This document shows positions 8,424-18,408 of a stretch of 43,183 nucleotides of DNA, one piece after another. Below the pieces are notes generated by a model. That model was given only the letters and a program-made list of their open reading frames with translations, was not told the origin of the DNA and searched no databases. The position numbers and the translations under genes are program-made. How positions within the stretch are numbered: position 1 is the stretch's first letter; each line of letters starts with the position of its first letter. This DNA is from Myxococcota bacterium (lineage in GTDB: Bacteria > Myxococcota_C > UBA6777): assembly GCA_963169055.1 (NCBI GenBank), contig CAUJFU010000037.1, positions 1 through 43,183 on the forward strand, in the 5' to 3' direction.

Positions 8424-9410
8424 ATGAATAATCTCGATATACTCGATTTTTGCACTCAAAACCCAGAGCCAGCCTACGATCCATTTTATTCAAAAGCTGA
8501 ATCTTCATTGATCATAAGCAAAGACAACGGGACTCTCAACGATCTGCAAAAAGCAAACCGCATGATGATCGAGTCTATCTCAGGAATATCCGCGTTGATG
8601 TCCTGCCCGGAAGATAATTCTAGCGCAATTGACAGCTTAATAAAAAAAATAGCAAGCATTCTTGATTCTTGTGATGGAATCAATTATTCAGAATTAGTAA
8701 GCTACTTTTCAGTCAACGACGTAAGTTTTAGTGTTTATTCAAAGTTGAGCAAAAATGATAAGTTAGATTTTCTCAGTGAAATCATCAAAGAATACATCAA
8801 AGACAGACACAGTATTTATTTGCAATACGGATACACAGACACCAGTCTACAATCAAAAGCAGATTCGTTTGCACACAAAAAAAGTGGACCCCAAGGCTCT
8901 TCTAAAATTGAGTCTATCCTCGCAAGCATGCACGTTATCTACAAACCAATAACAACGTACATCCAATTTTGCTCAGCAAGCGCCTGCTACATCAAGCCTG
9001 ATCTCGCAGACGCTCACCTGTTCAAAGAAATTTTAGCAAAAAAGCGGATACGTTTTGATTGGTCGAACGCTCATATAGGAAAAGTTCCAGATTTTTGTAT
9101 AAAGATCCACGACAACATCTTGATTGGCGAGCAAAAGCATATGAAAGAATCAGGTGGTGGGCAAGACAAGCAAGTCGTAGAACTCGTGGATTTTATTGAC
9201 CAAAAAGAAAATTCTAATTACATAAAATATATATCATTTTTGGATGGCGTTTTATTCAATCAAATTTTCAATCACCCTTCAAAAGGGAAAATGGAAGAGC
9301 AAAGATCGAAAATTTATGAGATATTGAATCGAAATGAAAATTCGTATTTCGTTAACACTGCGGGATTTAGGCGACTCATATCACTCGCGTCAAGCAAAAA
9401 CCTTACGTAA
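8424..9410 (+). CDS. Probable type II restriction endonuclease (PD-(D/E)XK)
   Basis: The start codon follows the methyltransferase stop immediately, so the two genes are translationally linked. The 328-aa product has no signal or membrane segment. A likely catalytic core is VPDFCIKI, then LIGEQKH: Pro-Asp at 222-223 and Glu236-x-Lys238, a PD-x12-ExK spacing typical of the nuclease fold. A Gly-rich turn and QDKQVVELVDF helix follow, as in many such enzymes. The N-terminal 160 residues are mostly helical and may bind DNA. AT-rich composition matches the partner gene and differs from both flanks. The family was assigned from context and the core motif, not from recognised overall similarity; specificity is unknown. 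Confidence 0.75.
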   Translation: MNNLDILDFCTQNPEPAYDPFYSKAESSLIISKDNGTLNDLQKANRMMIESISGISALMSCPEDNSSAIDSLIKKIASILDSCDGINYSELVSYFSVNDVSFSVYSKLSKNDKLDFLSEIIKEYIKDRHSIYLQYGYTDTSLQSKADSFAHKKSGPQGSSKIESILASMHVIYKPITTYIQFCSASACYIKPDLADAHLFKEILAKKRIRFDWSNAHIGKVPDFCIKIHDNILIGEQKHMKESGGGQDKQVVELVDFIDQKENSNYIKYISFLDGVLFNQIFNHPSKGKMEEQRSKIYEILNRNENSYFVNTAGFRRLISLASSKNLT

Positions 9411-9444
9411 CTTAATGCTTTGCCGACCCAAGCGATGACGGACA

Positions 9445-10443
9445 TCATCGAATGGTTTTGAAGACGCGATCCCAACGAATCCGTTGAACGAAAAAGCCGG
9501 GTTTCTCGCCCTGATCGGAGACCCAGATCAAGAAGGCTTTGCCCTTGATATAATCCATCGGGACAAGACCCCAATCGCGGCTGTCTGAGCTGTGATCGCG
9601 ATTATCGCCCATGACAAAGACATGGCCGGGCTTCACCACAGGCCCCCAAGGCCGCCGAGAAAGAGGGCCGTTGTCTTGGGAAGACCAGTTTTGAAATAGG
9701 CTTCCGTCTTGTTCGTCTGCAAGGGTCTGATAACTCACACCATAGAGATTTTCTTGAAAGATACGCCCGACTTTCTTGTCCCATCGTTCTTCGTCGACAG
9801 GCTCGAAATAGGTGTGTTGTCCACCTTTGGCGCGAGAGATGGGTTTGTCGTTGATGTAAAGAACGTTTCCACGGACAGCGATGCGATCTCCGGGCAAGCC
9901 GACAACACGCTTGATAAAGTCTTTTCGTTTGTCAAAGATGCCCAGAAAATTGGTGCGTTTTTCGGCGGGGTACACGAAGACGATCACGTCGCCGCGTTGG
10001 GGTCCAGCGCCGAGTTGCAGCTTTTTGTTGACGAAGGGAATCCACAAGCCATACGACATCTTGTTGACAAAGATATGATCGCCGATCGCAAGGGTGGGAA
10101 CCATCGAACCAGAGGGGATCTTAAAGGGTTCAATCAAAAAAGTTCGCAAAAACAAAGCGATGGCGACAGCAATCAGGATCGAATCGGCATATTCTCGAAA
10201 CACACTTTTTCGGAAGGGAGCAAGGATGCGTGCGGCGTCCTGTTCGAGCGCTTTGAGGGCTTTGCTGAGTTTTTCGGGTTCAGCGTTTTGTTGCGCGAGC
10301 AGCTCAGAAAGTGCCTTGATGTGTTCGTCGAGTTTGGCGAGATCGGCAGATTCGAGCTTTTTGCTGTGTTTTTTGTGAAGCCGCTGGACCTCAAGGAGCA
10401 AGGATTGAGCGCGACGGCGCTCAAGAACAGCAGGAGTGGGCAT
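9445..10443 (-). CDS. lepB: Signal peptidase I
   Basis: Membrane-bound serine protease that removes signal peptides from exported proteins at the outer face of the cytoplasmic membrane. The catalytic Ser is in PSGSMVPT (Ser113) and the general-base Lys in FIKRVVGLPGD (Lys178). The box E motif GDNRDHSSDSRDWG is complete. One strong membrane segment (about 85-103) precedes the catalytic domain. The protein has an unusually long N-terminal cytoplasmic part of about 75 residues, Glu/Lys/Leu-rich and probably coiled coil. It lies 62 bases downstream of lepA, the classical lepA-lepB order. Its many likely substrates include the exported proteins of this window. Confidence 0.95.
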   Translation of the reverse strand: MPTPAVLERRRAQSLLLEVQRLHKKHSKKLESADLAKLDEHIKALSELLAQQNAEPEKLSKALKALEQDAARILAPFRKSVFREYADSILIAVAIALFLRTFLIEPFKIPSGSMVPTLAIGDHIFVNKMSYGLWIPFVNKKLQLGAGPQRGDVIVFVYPAEKRTNFLGIFDKRKDFIKRVVGLPGDRIAVRGNVLYINDKPISRAKGGQHTYFEPVDEERWDKKVGRIFQENLYGVSYQTLADEQDGSLFQNWSSQDNGPLSRRPWGPVVKPGHVFVMGDNRDHSSDSRDWGLVPMDYIKGKAFLIWVSDQGEKPGFFVQRIRWDRVFKTIR

Positions 10444-10505
10444 CGCTCTTTTTCGTCCTTTTTTCTTCGCGTGGTGTACAGGATAAACGCAATCACAGGG
10501 TAGAT

Positions 10506-12308
10506 TTATTCGTCATCCAAGCGCAAGACGGCCATGAAGGCGCTTTGTGGGATCTCGACGTTGCCGATCTGTTTCATGCGCTTTTTCCCGGCCTTTTGCT
10601 TTTCGAGCAGCTTGCGCTTTCGAGAGATATCGCCGCCGTAGCATTTGGCGATGACGTTTTTGCGCATCGCTTTTTGAGTGGTTCGTGCGATCACGCGATT
10701 TCCGATGGCGGCTTGGATCGCGACTTCAAAGAGTTGTCGGGGGATCACATCTTTGAGTTTTTGCGTGAGCGCTTGGCCGCGATGGAAGGATTTGTCGCGA
10801 TGCGTGATGATCGAAAGCGCATCCACGTTGTCGCCGTTGAGCAAGATATCCAATCGCACGAGATTTCCAACGCGGTAGTCGAGGAAGTCGTAATCAAGCG
10901 AAGCATAGCCGCGAGAGACCGACTTCAGGCGATCAAAAAAATCAAACGCCACTTCGGCGAGAGGCAGATGATAACGAACCGCCGAGCGTTGGGTTCCAAG
11001 GTATTCGATGCCTTGTTGAATGCCGCGACGCTCTACGCACAGTTTGATGATGGCCCCGATGTATTCGGTTGGGACGTAGATGGTGGCGTTGATATAAGGC
11101 TCTTCGATATGCTCGATCTCTACGGCATCAGGGAGCTTTGCGGGGTTGTCTACGTAGATCATATCGCCCGATTTGAGGAAGCAATGATAGATCACGGAAG
11201 GCGAAGTGGTGATCAGATCGAGGTCATACTCACGTTCGAGGCGTTCTTGGATGATCTCCATGTGGAGCAAGCCAAGAAACCCACAGCGAAAGCCAAAGCC
11301 TAGAGCTTGCGAGGTTTCAGGTTCAAAGGAAAAAGAAGCGTCGTTGAGGCGGAGCTTTTCGAGGGCTTCGCGCAGATCTTCGTAATCGGCGGATTCTACG
11401 GGGTAAAGACCGCTAAAGACCATCGGCTTGACTTCTTTAAATCCACGCAAAGGCTCAAGGCAAGGACGCTCCGCAAGCGTGATCGTGTCTCCGATTCGAG
11501 CTTCCGAGACATTTTTGATGCTGGCGGTGACAAAGCCGACTTCTCCGCACAAAAGCTGTTGCATCCCGCCCGGGCGAGGAAGAAATGCGCCCAAGGTTTG
11601 GACTTCATAGGTTTTTCCCGTCGAGCAGATCTGGATCTTGTCGCCGACTTTGACGCTACCGTCGACCACGCGGATCATCGACGTCACACCGCGATAAGAG
11701 TCATACCAGCAGTCGAAGATCAAAGCACGCAAAGGAGCTTCGGGATCGCCTTTTGGGGGGGGGAGTTTTTCTGCGATCGCTTCCAAGACTTTTTCGATAT
11801 GAAGCCCCGTTTTCGCGCTCACAAAGATCGCCTCAGAAGCCTCCAAACCGATGATATCTTCGACTTCTTTGGCGATGCGCTCGGGTTCGGCGCTCGGCAG
11901 GTCGATCTTGTTGACGACGGTGACGAGTTCGAGATTCGAATCCAGCGCCATGTAGACGTTCGAGAGCGTCTGGGCTTCGACACCTTGGGCAGCATCGACG
12001 ACCAACAAGGCTCCTTCGCAAGAGTCCAAGGCACGGGACACTTCGTACATAAAGTCCACATGGCCGGGGGTATCGATCAGGTTGTATTGATAGATTTTTC
12101 CGTCTTTGTGTTTGTAATGCAAACGCACCGCAGAAGCCTTGATCGTGATGCCGCGTTCGCGTTCGAGATCCATATTGTCGAGAAGTTGCTCTGTTCTTTC
12201 GCGGTCATCCACAGCCCCAACAGCGTCGAGGATACGATCCGCAAGGGTGGATTTGCCGTGATCGATATGAGCAATGATACAAAAATTACGGATATGTTCT
12301 TGTGACAT
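10506..12308 (-). CDS. lepA: Elongation factor 4 (LepA), ribosome-associated GTPase
   Basis: Translational GTPase thought to act on elongating or assembling ribosomes. The GTP-binding motifs are all present: AHIDHGKST (G1, residues 13-21), DTPGH (G3) and NKID (G4). The C-terminal region includes [14 protein letters not shown] and the Lys/Arg-rich end [16 protein letters not shown], both characteristic of LepA rather than EF-G. At 600 aa it has the standard family length. The start at 12308 gives the typical N-terminus with [22 protein letters not shown] lies upstream. It is probably cotranscribed with lepB. Confidence 0.97.
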   Translation of the reverse strand: MSQEHIRNFCIIAHIDHGKSTLADRILDAVGAVDDRERTEQLLDNMDLERERGITIKASAVRLHYKHKDGKIYQYNLIDTPGHVDFMYEVSRALDSCEGALLVVDAAQGVEAQTLSNVYMALDSNLELVTVVNKIDLPSAEPERIAKEVEDIIGLEASEAIFVSAKTGLHIEKVLEAIAEKLPPPKGDPEAPLRALIFDCWYDSYRGVTSMIRVVDGSVKVGDKIQICSTGKTYEVQTLGAFLPRPGGMQQLLCGEVGFVTASIKNVSEARIGDTITLAERPCLEPLRGFKEVKPMVFSGLYPVESADYEDLREALEKLRLNDASFSFEPETSQALGFGFRCGFLGLLHMEIIQERLEREYDLDLITTSPSVIYHCFLKSGDMIYVDNPAKLPDAVEIEHIEEPYINATIYVPTEYIGAIIKLCVERRGIQQGIEYLGTQRSAVRYHLPLAEVAFDFFDRLKSVSRGYASLDYDFLDYRVGNLVRLDILLNGDNVDALSIITHRDKSFHRGQALTQKLKDVIPRQLFEVAIQAAIGNRVIARTTQKAMRKNVIAKCYGGDISRKRKLLEKQKAGKKRMKQIGNVEIPQSAFMAVLRLDDE

Positions 12309-12491
12309 GATCTACTTCTTGTGTAAGTCGCCGCACATCGGGCATTTTGGCATCCGAACCTTCGGTTCCAAAACAGTGCCTTGATGTGTTTGGCAGAAAC
12401 CATCAAGCGGAAGAAAACAAGTATCCACAGACGCTTTAGCAGGTCACATCCTTTGATGCTGTGGGCAAACCCAACCGCGTCGCTTGTGGCA

Positions 12492-13436
12492 TTAGCCGAG
12501 ATATCGCCGGTAATAGGCGATGGTTTCGGCGAACCCCTCGCGTGGTGAATAGCGCGGGGACCACCCCAAGACTTGGCGGGCTCGGCTGATATCGGGACAA
12601 CGGCGTTTGGGATCGTCTTTGTGTGGCAGCGGCATATAGGTTAACGTGCTTTTGGATTCGGTGAGTTCGATGATGAGTTCAGCGAATTCGCGCACAGTCA
12701 TCTCGTGTGGGTTGCCGATATTGACGGGATCGTTGTAATCGCTCCAGAGCAAACGAACGATCCCTTCGACTTGATCGGCGACGTAGCAAAAAGAGCGTGT
12801 TTGGCTACCGTCGCCAAAGATGGTGATCGGCTCGTTGCGAAGGGCTTGCATAATAAAGTTGGGGACAACACGCCCGTCGTCGGTGCGGTTGCGCGGGCCG
12901 TATGTATTAAAGATCCGCACCACGCGCACAGGGATATCCCATTTTCGGTGATAGGTGTAGGTGATGGCTTCTGCGAAACGCTTGGCTTCGTCGTAGCAAG
13001 CGCGTGTACCGATCGAACTGACGTGTCCGACGTAACTTTCGACTTGCGGGTGGATCTCGGGATCACCATAGACCTCAGAAGTGGAGCTCAGAAAGAATCG
13101 CGCCCCGCTGTGACGAGCGACTTCGAGCATATTTTCCGTTCCGTGAGAGCCAACACGCAGCGTTTCAATCGAATAGCGCACATAATCAACGGGACTGGCA
13201 GGGCTGGCGAGGTGCATCACCGCATCCCATCCACCATCGTACAGGTCGGATAAATCAAGCGATACATCGCGTTCAAGAAATTGAAATCTCGGATGTTCGG
13301 CCAGATGTTGAAGGTTGACACGCCTTCCTGTCAAAAGGTTGTCCAGAACGGTCACTTCGTGGCCGTCTTGCAACAGACGATCCGTCAAGTGCGACCCCAA
13401 AAACCCCGAACCACCAGAGAGTAAGATCTTGCTCAT
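12492..13436 (-). CDS. NAD-dependent sugar epimerase, probable UDP-glucuronate decarboxylase
   Basis: Extended short-chain dehydrogenase/reductase of 314 aa. The NAD-binding motif is GGSGFLG (8-14). The catalytic set is SSTSEVYGD (Ser/Thr around 118-121) and Tyr148-x3-Lys152 in CYDEAK. The block [31 protein letters not shown] closely follows the UXS/UDP-xylose synthase signature, so the likely reaction is UDP-glucuronate to UDP-xylose plus CO2, supplying surface polysaccharide synthesis. The RBS AGGA lies about 7 bases before the ATG. No glycosyltransferases are adjacent. A related dTDP- or UDP-sugar epimerase remains possible. Confidence 0.85.
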   Translation of the reverse strand: MSKILLSGGSGFLGSHLTDRLLQDGHEVTVLDNLLTGRRVNLQHLAEHPRFQFLERDVSLDLSDLYDGGWDAVMHLASPASPVDYVRYSIETLRVGSHGTENMLEVARHSGARFFLSSTSEVYGDPEIHPQVESYVGHVSSIGTRACYDEAKRFAEAITYTYHRKWDIPVRVVRIFNTYGPRNRTDDGRVVPNFIMQALRNEPITIFGDGSQTRSFCYVADQVEGIVRLLWSDYNDPVNIGNPHEMTVREFAELIIELTESKSTLTYMPLPHKDDPKRRCPDISRARQVLGWSPRYSPREGFAETIAYYRRYLG

Positions 13437-13782
13437 AAAAAATCCTACGATAGAGAAAGATAAAAAGAGATCTCCCCCTTCTTAGCAGGCCAACACAACG
13501 CACCAACAGATAGAGAGATTGTTTTTGCGGCGATTTGAGTGGGATGAGTCGAAGGAGGGGTGACACGAAGTCTTTGCCTTGATTCTTTTTGATCGAGGCG
13601 TTATGCTCACGCCGATCGTGTGTGGGTGTACCATCCCCGCACTAGCGATGTATAAGATGGCACATCCGCTTGCAGGAAAAGCTCTCGCAGGCAGGATGTT
13701 TTGGGTTGACCCCTGCGATGGCCCGCTAAGTTACTGAGAGGTCGGCCCCTTGTCAACTCTTCTTTTGTTGGAGAACAAATCC
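13437..13782. other. Intergenic region between divergent genes, no gene seen
   Basis: These 346 bases separate the epimerase gene and the EF-hand-like lipoprotein gene, which are divergent, so promoters for both must lie here. TTGACC at 13706-13711 is a possible -35 box but no good -10 box follows at normal spacing. The minus-strand ORF at 13607-13897 runs into the lipoprotein gene and has no recognisable features, so it is not called. Confidence 0.5.
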
Positions 13783-14433
13783 ATGCGAGGGATGCTTTCC
13801 TCTGTTCGGTTTCTCGGTGCCTTCTGCTTTGTTTTTCTCGTAGGCTGCGGCCCCGCCAATCAAGACGCACAGAAAAAAGACGAGAAAGCAGACCCAATCA
13901 AAGCTGCTTCTCAAGAACCCACCGTCCCTCAGCCGGGCGAAACCATGCAGCGTTTCGATCTCAACAAAGACAAAAAGCCCGATATGTGGAAGTTTTTCGT
14001 TGAAAAGCCTGATCCACGCGATGGCAGCAAAAAGATCCGAGAGCTTGTCCGTATCGAAGTCGATCTCAACGGCGACAACCGCGTCGACATCCAACGCTTC
14101 TATGAAAACGGTGTCAAAGTTCGAGAGCGCTTTGATTTGGATTACGATGGAAAGTTTGATCTCGTCAATCACTACAGCCAAGGCTATCTAATCAAGCAAG
14201 AGATCTTCCAACGCTCTCAAACCATCCCCGACCTCATAAAACACTTCGAGGTCATCGAAGAAAAAGGCAAAAAGAAGAAAAAAGTTCGCCTTGCCCGCAA
14301 AGAACGGGATCAAAATCTCGACGGAAAGCCCGACTATTGGGAGTATTGGGAAAACGGAATGCTTGACCGTATTGGCCGAGACACCGACTTTGACGGAAAA
14401 GTGGACGTTTGGGAACGCCCACAAGCCAACTAA
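13783..14433 (+). CDS. Lipoprotein with EF-hand-like calcium-binding loops
   Basis: The 216-aa product begins with a lipoprotein signal (FCFVFLVGC) and a short charged linker. It then carries at least five DxDxDG-type loops: DLNKDKKPD, DLNGDNRVD, DLDYDGKFD, DQNLDGKPD and DTDFDGKVD. Each loop is followed by an aromatic-rich strand such as MWKFF or IQRFYENG, a pattern seen in repeated calcium-binding modules of exported proteins. Likely anchored to a cell-envelope membrane and stabilised by calcium. I chose the ATG at 13783 because GGAG precedes it and the signal peptide begins there; the track start (13750, TTG) adds 11 residues without support. It converges with the IPT/TIG lipoprotein gene with only 6 bases between stops. 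Function unknown. Confidence 0.85.
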   Translation: MRGMLSSVRFLGAFCFVFLVGCGPANQDAQKKDEKADPIKAASQEPTVPQPGETMQRFDLNKDKKPDMWKFFVEKPDPRDGSKKIRELVRIEVDLNGDNRVDIQRFYENGVKVRERFDLDYDGKFDLVNHYSQGYLIKQEIFQRSQTIPDLIKHFEVIEEKGKKKKKVRLARKERDQNLDGKPDYWEYWENGMLDRIGRDTDFDGKVDVWERPQAN

Positions 14434-14439
14434 ACCAAG

Positions 14440-17400
14440 CTATTTGCAGAAACCACCTGTGCAAGCGACGTTGGCGGGAGCATCGGGGAGGGCGGAGCAC
14501 TGGGATGTTTGGGTGCAAGTGGGTCGGCAAGCATTGGTGTCACAAGATTCGCCACTTGCGCAAGGCTTGCTGCAATCGGGGTTTTGGACGTTGAGTTTGA
14601 CTTCGGCGCTTTTTTCGGTGGTGTTGCAGGAGGGATCTTTGCAACGCAACACATAAAGCGGGTACTGTCCGGCATATTTAATGTTGGAAAGATTCAGCGT
14701 GAAGCTAAAGGTGCTGGTTTTGGGTGTGGTTCCGGGGATGGGGTTGAGCAAGTTGTTGTTAAAGATCACGATATCGGTCGCGAGTAGATTGGCGCCCGTG
14801 ATATTCACCTGTTGAAAAGCAACACCGCGATAGACGATGGGCGGGCTGACGCTGGTGGCGGTCGGCGCGGGGGGCGGCTTGATGGTAAAGATCACAGGAT
14901 TGCTCTCTTCGCCTGTGGGGTTGGAGATGGTCATGGTGTAATCGCCCGCTTCAAGGCCGTTAAGGCTCAAGATTCCATCCGCGTACTCGTCGTCGATATA
15001 CGACTCCCACTGCCAAGCCGAAGTCACGTCTTTCCCCTTGGGATCGATGATCTTGATGACGGGATCTTTCAAGCAGTAATAACCTGTTCCGATATCACAC
15101 ATCCGCTCGCCCGAAAAATAGATGTCAACAGAAGTCTTGGAACCGAGTACAACGCTGGTGGGGGAGATGTAGTCAACAATTGGCGGAGGAACGGGCTTAA
15201 CGAAGATCATAAACAAGTTGCTGGTCGTGGTTCCTTCGCGTGCTTGGAAGTAGTAGTTGCCCGAGGCAAGGCTGTTTGCGTCGATTTTCGTCACTTCGAT
15301 CAACAGAGCGTTGCTGAATGTGCTGGCAACAACTTGGTTTTGAAACAACATCTCTGTATTGGTGGTAAAGCCTTTGCCGTTGGCTTTGATCGGGCCGTAG
15401 CTTTGGCCGCGTTGGAAGTTGTTGGGATCAAAGGCATCGATGGTCAACGTGGCGGATGCAGCGAGGATAGAATAACGTATCTCATTGGTTTTTTTAGAGT
15501 TTTGGTTATCGACCACAAACTTGATCTCGCCGGGTGTTGCGCCTGTAAAGTCCACAGGCAGCTTGGTTTCGATCTGTTTGTCCGAAACGAAGTTGGTGTC
15601 GATGGCTGTGCCATTCCACAAGAGCTTGTGTTTGGAACTGAAGTTTGCACCGTTGATGACGATCTTTGCCTTGTCACCGACCTTTGCATAAGGCGGGGAA
15701 ACGGAAGAGACGTAGGGATGGGGTGGTTCGAGAACAGCAAAGGTGGCGGTTGCACTTTTGGCACCACAAGGATTGACCACAGCGAGCGAGACTTTTCCGG
15801 GAGCCACGCCGTTGAGGTTGAGACGCACAGAAAGCGTGGAACAGTTGGACGATGAAGAGGAATAGCGGACACAAGTGGTCGATTGCGCAACCCCGTTCAT
15901 TTCCACGACGGCTCCCGGTCGCCAAAGCCCTTCGGAACCCGAGGCATAATCCAATTCGACCTCAGCGATCGTGTCGGCGGGAGCGGCGGAGGGTGCAAGA
16001 GAATCGATGCTGCGCGTCGATGTTTCCGAGTTGGCTTGAACGACGAATTCTTGGGGAGCGGACTCTGCACCGGGGCCGTTGATCACCTTGACTTGGTAGG
16101 AGCCAGCGACAAGGTTGCTGCCTTTCACGCTGATGCGGAGTTCTTGGGCAGAAACGAAGGTGAGTTTGTTGGTAGTGCTGGTGGTGGTGTAAGACGTGTT
16201 ACCGAACATCAATTCGCTGGTGGCGACAAAGTTGCGTCCGTAGACAACGACATCGGTATCGCATTTGGTGTTCCAGCCGTCAGGGGTAAGAGCGGTCACT
16301 TGGGGGGCGCGATAGGTGACCGTCACGGTGAAGTTGTTGGATTTTTTACCCGTCGAGCTTTGGACATGGGCGTTGTAGTTTCCGGGTGTAAAGTTGTAGT
16401 CTTTGGGGTTGAGTTCTGCGACAAAAAAGAATGGGCTGATCCCAGAGATCTTTGTGATCTCTTTGTTGTCGATGAAAAATTTGAGGCCTGTACGAAAGCG
16501 TTGACCGTTGACGTTTACTTTGTTTTCTTCGCCGATGTAGATATTGAACGGGATCACGCGATCGAGGATGGGGGCGGGATCGGTGTCTTCGACGTTGAAC
16601 TTGAACTTGTTGGATTCTTGCCCCGAGGGATTCTTCACCCAAACGTCGTATGCACCGGCAGCAACGTTTGTAAGATCAAGTTCGGGATCCGCTTGGATCT
16701 CATCGCGCCGAGGGCGCACAGAAGGGATCTCTTTTCCATCGAAGAAGAGTTTGACACCGACTTCAAAGCCGGTGCCGTGAACGCTGAAAGGCAACTTGGT
16801 TCCAGCCGTCGCAAACGGCGGATTGAGCAAGGAGATCTGCGGGGGGGGGCCGAGAACAAGCACTTCAAAGTTGACCGAGGCCGAACGACGGCCACCGGGG
16901 TTGAGGACATAAAACTTGTAGGTGCCTTTGAAGATCCCTTGGAGGTCGAGAGGCGCTTTGATCTGCGTGGGGCTGACGTATGTCGTCGCAAGAGGCGTTG
17001 TTTCAAAGAGAATCTGCGAGTCTTGAATGAAGCCTTTGCCAGCGATCTGGATCTCCAGCTTTTGTCCTTCTCCCGCTCGATCGGGTGTGATCGACGTGAT
17101 CTCTGGAAGAGGGATATCGTTGACCTTGAACTGAAGGGCGTTCGAGCGTTTGTTGTTGATGTTGATCACGCTCATATCGTAACTGCCCGCTCCAACGCCT
17201 CGAAGATCAAGTTTGATCTTGAGTTCGGTATCCGAGACATAGCGGGTTTCAAGACGACGGTTGCCAAAATCAAGACGCGCTCCTGCAACAAATCCGGTTC
17301 CTTTGAGAACGAGATCGACGGCGGACTCGGTGCTTGCTTCGGTGGGAGAGACGCTTGCGAGGGTGGGTTCTTTGTCAAACCCCAAGATCGCCGTAATGGT

Positions 17401-18138
17401 GAGGGTATCGGGGGCAGAGGCCAGACCACGCGCATCCGTGACCACCAAACTCAAGATATACTCGCCTTCTTTGTCAGGCGTAAAGTCTGGTTGTGCGGTG
17501 TCCGCTTTGTCGAGCTTGGGGTTGCTGCCGTCGGGTTGTTTGGTGATCTTCCAAGAAAAAGTCAGGCCCGAAGCCTCCCCATCGGGATCTTTGCTATTGC
17601 GACCGTCGAGGACAGTCTTGAGGCCGGGGGCCGTTTTTTGATCAGGCCCTGCATCCGCAACAGGCGCATCGTTGGGGGCCTCTTTGACTTCGATCGAAAG
17701 GGGAGTTGCAAGCTGTGAGCGCGCTTTTCCGTCGCCGACCTCAAGGTTCACTTTGTAGGTTCCAGCGATATCGGGCACAAAGCCTGTGCGGTTTTGTGTT
17801 GTAGTATCTAGTTTGGCTTTGCTTCCTGCGGGAGCTTCGAGTGTCCAGATGTAATCGAGCGCATCGTTGTCATCATCACGGCTGCGGGAAGCGTCGAGGA
17901 AAACTTTTTCGCCTGTTTGTGGGGAAGATGGGTTGAAACTGGCGATGGCTTGGGGCGGTTTGTTGGCGGGGATGGAGCGGCAGATGCGACCGATACAACG
18001 AAGTCCTTCTTTGCAGTCTTCGCCGACCTGACACGAGTCTCCAAGTCCCCCTTTGGAAGGTTCGGGAACGCAGGCTAGATAGGTTCCCGCAAACAACAGG
18101 AACAACAGGATATACAAAAAGATGCGATGGTGTCTCAT
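14440..18138 (-). CDS. Large surface lipoprotein with PKD-like and about ten IPT/TIG domains
   Basis: The 1232-aa protein starts with a hydrophobic signal and a lipobox-like LACVP. A small Cys-rich module (DSCQVGEDCKEGLRC) follows. Residues of about 45-255 contain two PKD-like immunoglobulin domains (for example FVPDIAGTYKVNLEVGDG and DARGLASAPDTL). Then come about ten IPT/TIG-type repeats, each opening with a pattern like PxIxSIxPxxAxxG and closing with a G-[TKR]-GF-type turn. The C-terminus is again Cys-rich (CASGESCDTNAC). The ATG at 18138 has GGAGGT 7 bases upstream; the track start is an upstream TTG. Such proteins are rod-like surface stalks or adhesins. It is divergent from the VIT-vWA gene and may share regulation with it. 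Confidence 0.88.
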   Translation of the reverse strand: MRHHRIFLYILLFLLFAGTYLACVPEPSKGGLGDSCQVGEDCKEGLRCIGRICRSIPANKPPQAIASFNPSSPQTGEKVFLDASRSRDDDNDALDYIWTLEAPAGSKAKLDTTTQNRTGFVPDIAGTYKVNLEVGDGKARSQLATPLSIEVKEAPNDAPVADAGPDQKTAPGLKTVLDGRNSKDPDGEASGLTFSWKITKQPDGSNPKLDKADTAQPDFTPDKEGEYILSLVVTDARGLASAPDTLTITAILGFDKEPTLASVSPTEASTESAVDLVLKGTGFVAGARLDFGNRRLETRYVSDTELKIKLDLRGVGAGSYDMSVININNKRSNALQFKVNDIPLPEITSITPDRAGEGQKLEIQIAGKGFIQDSQILFETTPLATTYVSPTQIKAPLDLQGIFKGTYKFYVLNPGGRRSASVNFEVLVLGPPPQISLLNPPFATAGTKLPFSVHGTGFEVGVKLFFDGKEIPSVRPRRDEIQADPELDLTNVAAGAYDVWVKNPSGQESNKFKFNVEDTDPAPILDRVIPFNIYIGEENKVNVNGQRFRTGLKFFIDNKEITKISGISPFFFVAELNPKDYNFTPGNYNAHVQSSTGKKSNNFTVTVTYRAPQVTALTPDGWNTKCDTDVVVYGRNFVATSELMFGNTSYTTTSTTNKLTFVSAQELRISVKGSNLVAGSYQVKVINGPGAESAPQEFVVQANSETSTRSIDSLAPSAAPADTIAEVELDYASGSEGLWRPGAVVEMNGVAQSTTCVRYSSSSSNCSTLSVRLNLNGVAPGKVSLAVVNPCGAKSATATFAVLEPPHPYVSSVSPPYAKVGDKAKIVINGANFSSKHKLLWNGTAIDTNFVSDKQIETKLPVDFTGATPGEIKFVVDNQNSKKTNEIRYSILAASATLTIDAFDPNNFQRGQSYGPIKANGKGFTTNTEMLFQNQVVASTFSNALLIEVTKIDANSLASGNYYFQAREGTTTSNLFMIFVKPVPPPIVDYISPTSVVLGSKTSVDIYFSGERMCDIGTGYYCLKDPVIKIIDPKGKDVTSAWQWESYIDDEYADGILSLNGLEAGDYTMTISNPTGEESNPVIFTIKPPPAPTATSVSPPIVYRGVAFQQVNITGANLLATDIVIFNNNLLNPIPGTTPKTSTFSFTLNLSNIKYAGQYPLYVLRCKDPSCNTTEKSAEVKLNVQNPDCSKPCASGESCDTNACRPTCTQTSQCSALPDAPANVACTGGFCK

Positions 18139-18408
18139 CAAAAAAACCTCCAACGGCGGTGGGCTCTTACGGCACGCCCTTTTGAGATGAAGGGGCCGAA
18201 ATCATGGACTTTAACGAGTTTGCGTTTGCATTGCAACGGCCACGATCTTTTTGAGATGGAGATTTTTGTGGTGGGTTTTAGATCGCATCAACAGGAGCGG
18301 CGTAGAAAAGCAAGTCACGCAGAAACACCCCGCGCCAACACGCGCAGGCTCACGATCTCGCTTCGTGCTTTTCTGCGCTTTGTTTATTCAACGCAAGGAG
18401 GATCTTAG

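Noticed and set aside
10545-12305. Two long plus-strand ORFs (252 and 332 aa)
   Set aside because: Both are antisense to lepA, which is certain. Their length reflects the codon bias of lepA.
15883-17718. 611-aa plus-strand ORF
   Set aside because: It lies antisense to the IPT/TIG lipoprotein, which has clear domains, signal peptide and RBS. The antisense product is a shadow with no recognisable motif.
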